Notes under the pieces: generated by a model
What the model was told of the DNA's origin: nothing
Database searches by the model: none
What the model saw: the letters and a program-made list of their open reading frames with translations, nothing else
Source: Pelagibacteraceae bacterium TMED65
Lineage (GTDB): Bacteria; Pseudomonadota; Alphaproteobacteria; TMED127
Assembly: GCA_002167215.1 (NCBI GenBank)
Contig: NHDS01000030.1
Location: 22,761 to 34,994, forward strand
Reading direction: 5' to 3'
Length of the DNA stretch: 12,234 nucleotides
Translations under genes and position numbers: made by a program
In this document: positions 11,526-12,234 of the stretch, in pieces
Layout: every line of letters starts with the position of its first letter
How positions within the stretch are numbered: the stretch's first letter is position 1

Positions 11526-12234
11526 ATGAGTATTTTGAAAAAAAGCATCATTGCTTCAGCTGCTTTAGCTCTTCCATTTGCTGTAAGTGCTAACTCTAAG
11601 CTTGAAAAAATGATGAAAGATCCAAGTCAGTGGGTACAACAGTCTGGTGATTACGCTGGACACCGTTACACTAGTCTTGATCAAATTAATAAAAGTAATG
11701 TTAGTAGCTTAAAAGTCGCTTGGACTTTTTCTACTGGTGTTCTTAGAGGTCACGAAGGTGGTCCACTAGTTATTGGCGATATGATGTATGTTCATACTGC
11801 TATTCCTAACATAGTGTACGCTTTAGATCTTAACGACAACCAAAGAATCGTTTGGAAGTACAACCCTGTTAAAGGTGGTAAGTACCCAGGTGGCGAAACT
11901 ATGGATAGAGTTATCTCAGTTATGTGCTGTGACAACGTTAACCGTGGTGTTAACTACCATCCAAATGGTACAATCGTTCTTCACGCTGCTGATACTTCAG
12001 TAATTGCTTTAGACGCTAAATCTGGTAAAGAAAAGTGGATTACAACTAATCTACATGCCGGTACTGGTAAGTATGGTGTCTCAGCCTCTACTGGTTCAGG
12101 TCAACCTTTCATCATCAAAGACATGGTAGGTGTTGGTTGTTCTGGTGCTGAATTCGGTGTTAGATGTAACTGGACACAGTACGACATCAACAGTGGTAAG
12201 AGACTTTGGAGAGCATACAGCATGGGTCCAGATA
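11526..12234 (+). CDS. xoxF: PQQ-dependent methanol dehydrogenase, probably XoxF-type (lanthanide), 3'-truncated by the window
   Basis: XoxF oxidises methanol in the periplasm with PQQ and a lanthanide and passes electrons to a c-type cytochrome. The first 236 residues are present of about 600. A signal peptide ends near VSA (about residue 22). The mature part shows the quinoprotein beta-propeller: SGDYAGHRYTSLDQINKSNV (40-59), AWTFSTGVLRGHEGGPLV (65-82), the vicinal disulphide Cys134-Cys135 that stacks on PQQ (VMCCDNVNRG), GKEKWITT and GKRLWRAY W-motifs, and the metal-ligand Glu209 in GCSGAEFGVR. The extra Asp that separates XoxF from MxaF lies beyond the window, so XoxF rather than MxaF is judged from context (SoxYZ-like carrier, no mxa genes visible). 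Two additional cysteines (205 and 214) flank Glu209 where characterised enzymes usually have Ser and Gly. Codons are GGT/GCT/AAC-rich and markedly less A/T-rich than the cofactor genes, as in a very highly expressed gene. Confidence 0.92.
   Translation, partial: MSILKKSIIASAALALPFAVSANSKLEKMMKDPSQWVQQSGDYAGHRYTSLDQINKSNVSSLKVAWTFSTGVLRGHEGGPLVIGDMMYVHTAIPNIVYALDLNDNQRIVWKYNPVKGGKYPGGETMDRVISVMCCDNVNRGVNYHPNGTIVLHAADTSVIALDAKSGKEKWITTNLHAGTGKYGVSASTGSGQPFIIKDMVGVGCSGAEFGVRCNWTQYDINSGKRLWRAYSMGPD

Noticed and set aside
1..12234. tRNA, rRNA, CRISPR arrays, insertion sequences or phage genes
   Set aside because: No cloverleaf, spaced-repeat, transposase or terminal inverted repeat pattern was seen on either strand.

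Overview
The window comes from a low-GC, densely packed bacterial genome that carries an archaeal-type one-carbon (C1) cofactor toolkit. It encodes formaldehyde-activating enzyme (Fae), at least four methylofuran-biosynthesis homologues (MfnB, MfnD, MfnE, MfnF) and several enzymes of dephospho-tetrahydromethanopterin (dH4MPT) synthesis. It ends in the 5' part of a PQQ-dependent, probably lanthanide-type methanol dehydrogenase (XoxF). Very high A+T, abundant poly-A/poly-T runs, overlapping genes and almost no spacers suggest a streamlined aquatic methylotroph. A Methylophilaceae/OM43-like bacterium is the best guess, but the window has no marker that settles taxonomy.

Layout. (1) 1-1957, plus strand: the 3' part of a RimK-like ATP-grasp ligase, an overlapping CitG-like protein, then fae with a strong Shine-Dalgarno. 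After the fae stop, 27 codons stay open in the same frame, followed by a perfect 8-bp hairpin. (2) 2045-2740, minus strand: a HisA-like TIM-barrel protein interrupted by a 17-base poly-A tract. (3) 2755-4742, plus strand: mfnD-like and mfnF, joined by a 1-base overlap. (4) 4691-9003, minus strand: a tightly overlapping six-gene operon in transcription order folB-like, mfnE, dmrB/afpA, DHPS-like, DUF447, mfnB. Its last gene overlaps the 3' end of mfnF tail-to-tail. (5) 9056-11069: an exported-protein module next to xoxF, consisting of an unknown 275-aa periplasmic protein, a 113-aa cysteine-containing secreted protein and a convergent SoxYZ-like carrier. (6) 11070-11525: the only long non-coding stretch, the xoxF regulatory region, with direct and inverted repeats, a perfect DnaA-box sequence and a leader of about 100 nt. 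(7) 11526 to the end: xoxF, 5' part only.

How the genes fit together. XoxF oxidises methanol to formaldehyde (or further) in the periplasm using PQQ and a metal. Fae condenses formaldehyde with dH4MPT in the cytoplasm. FolB-like, DHPS-like and DmrB plausibly supply or reduce the pterin. MfnB, MfnE, MfnF and MfnD build the furan and Tyr-Glu parts of methylofuran, which accepts the formyl group downstream. The HisA-like, CitG-like, DUF447 and RimK-like proteins recur with this pathway but their reactions are not all settled. Genes expected elsewhere in the genome include mtdB, mch, the fhc complex, mptG and mfnC. Least explained are the two secreted proteins at 9056-10227 and the structured xoxF upstream region.
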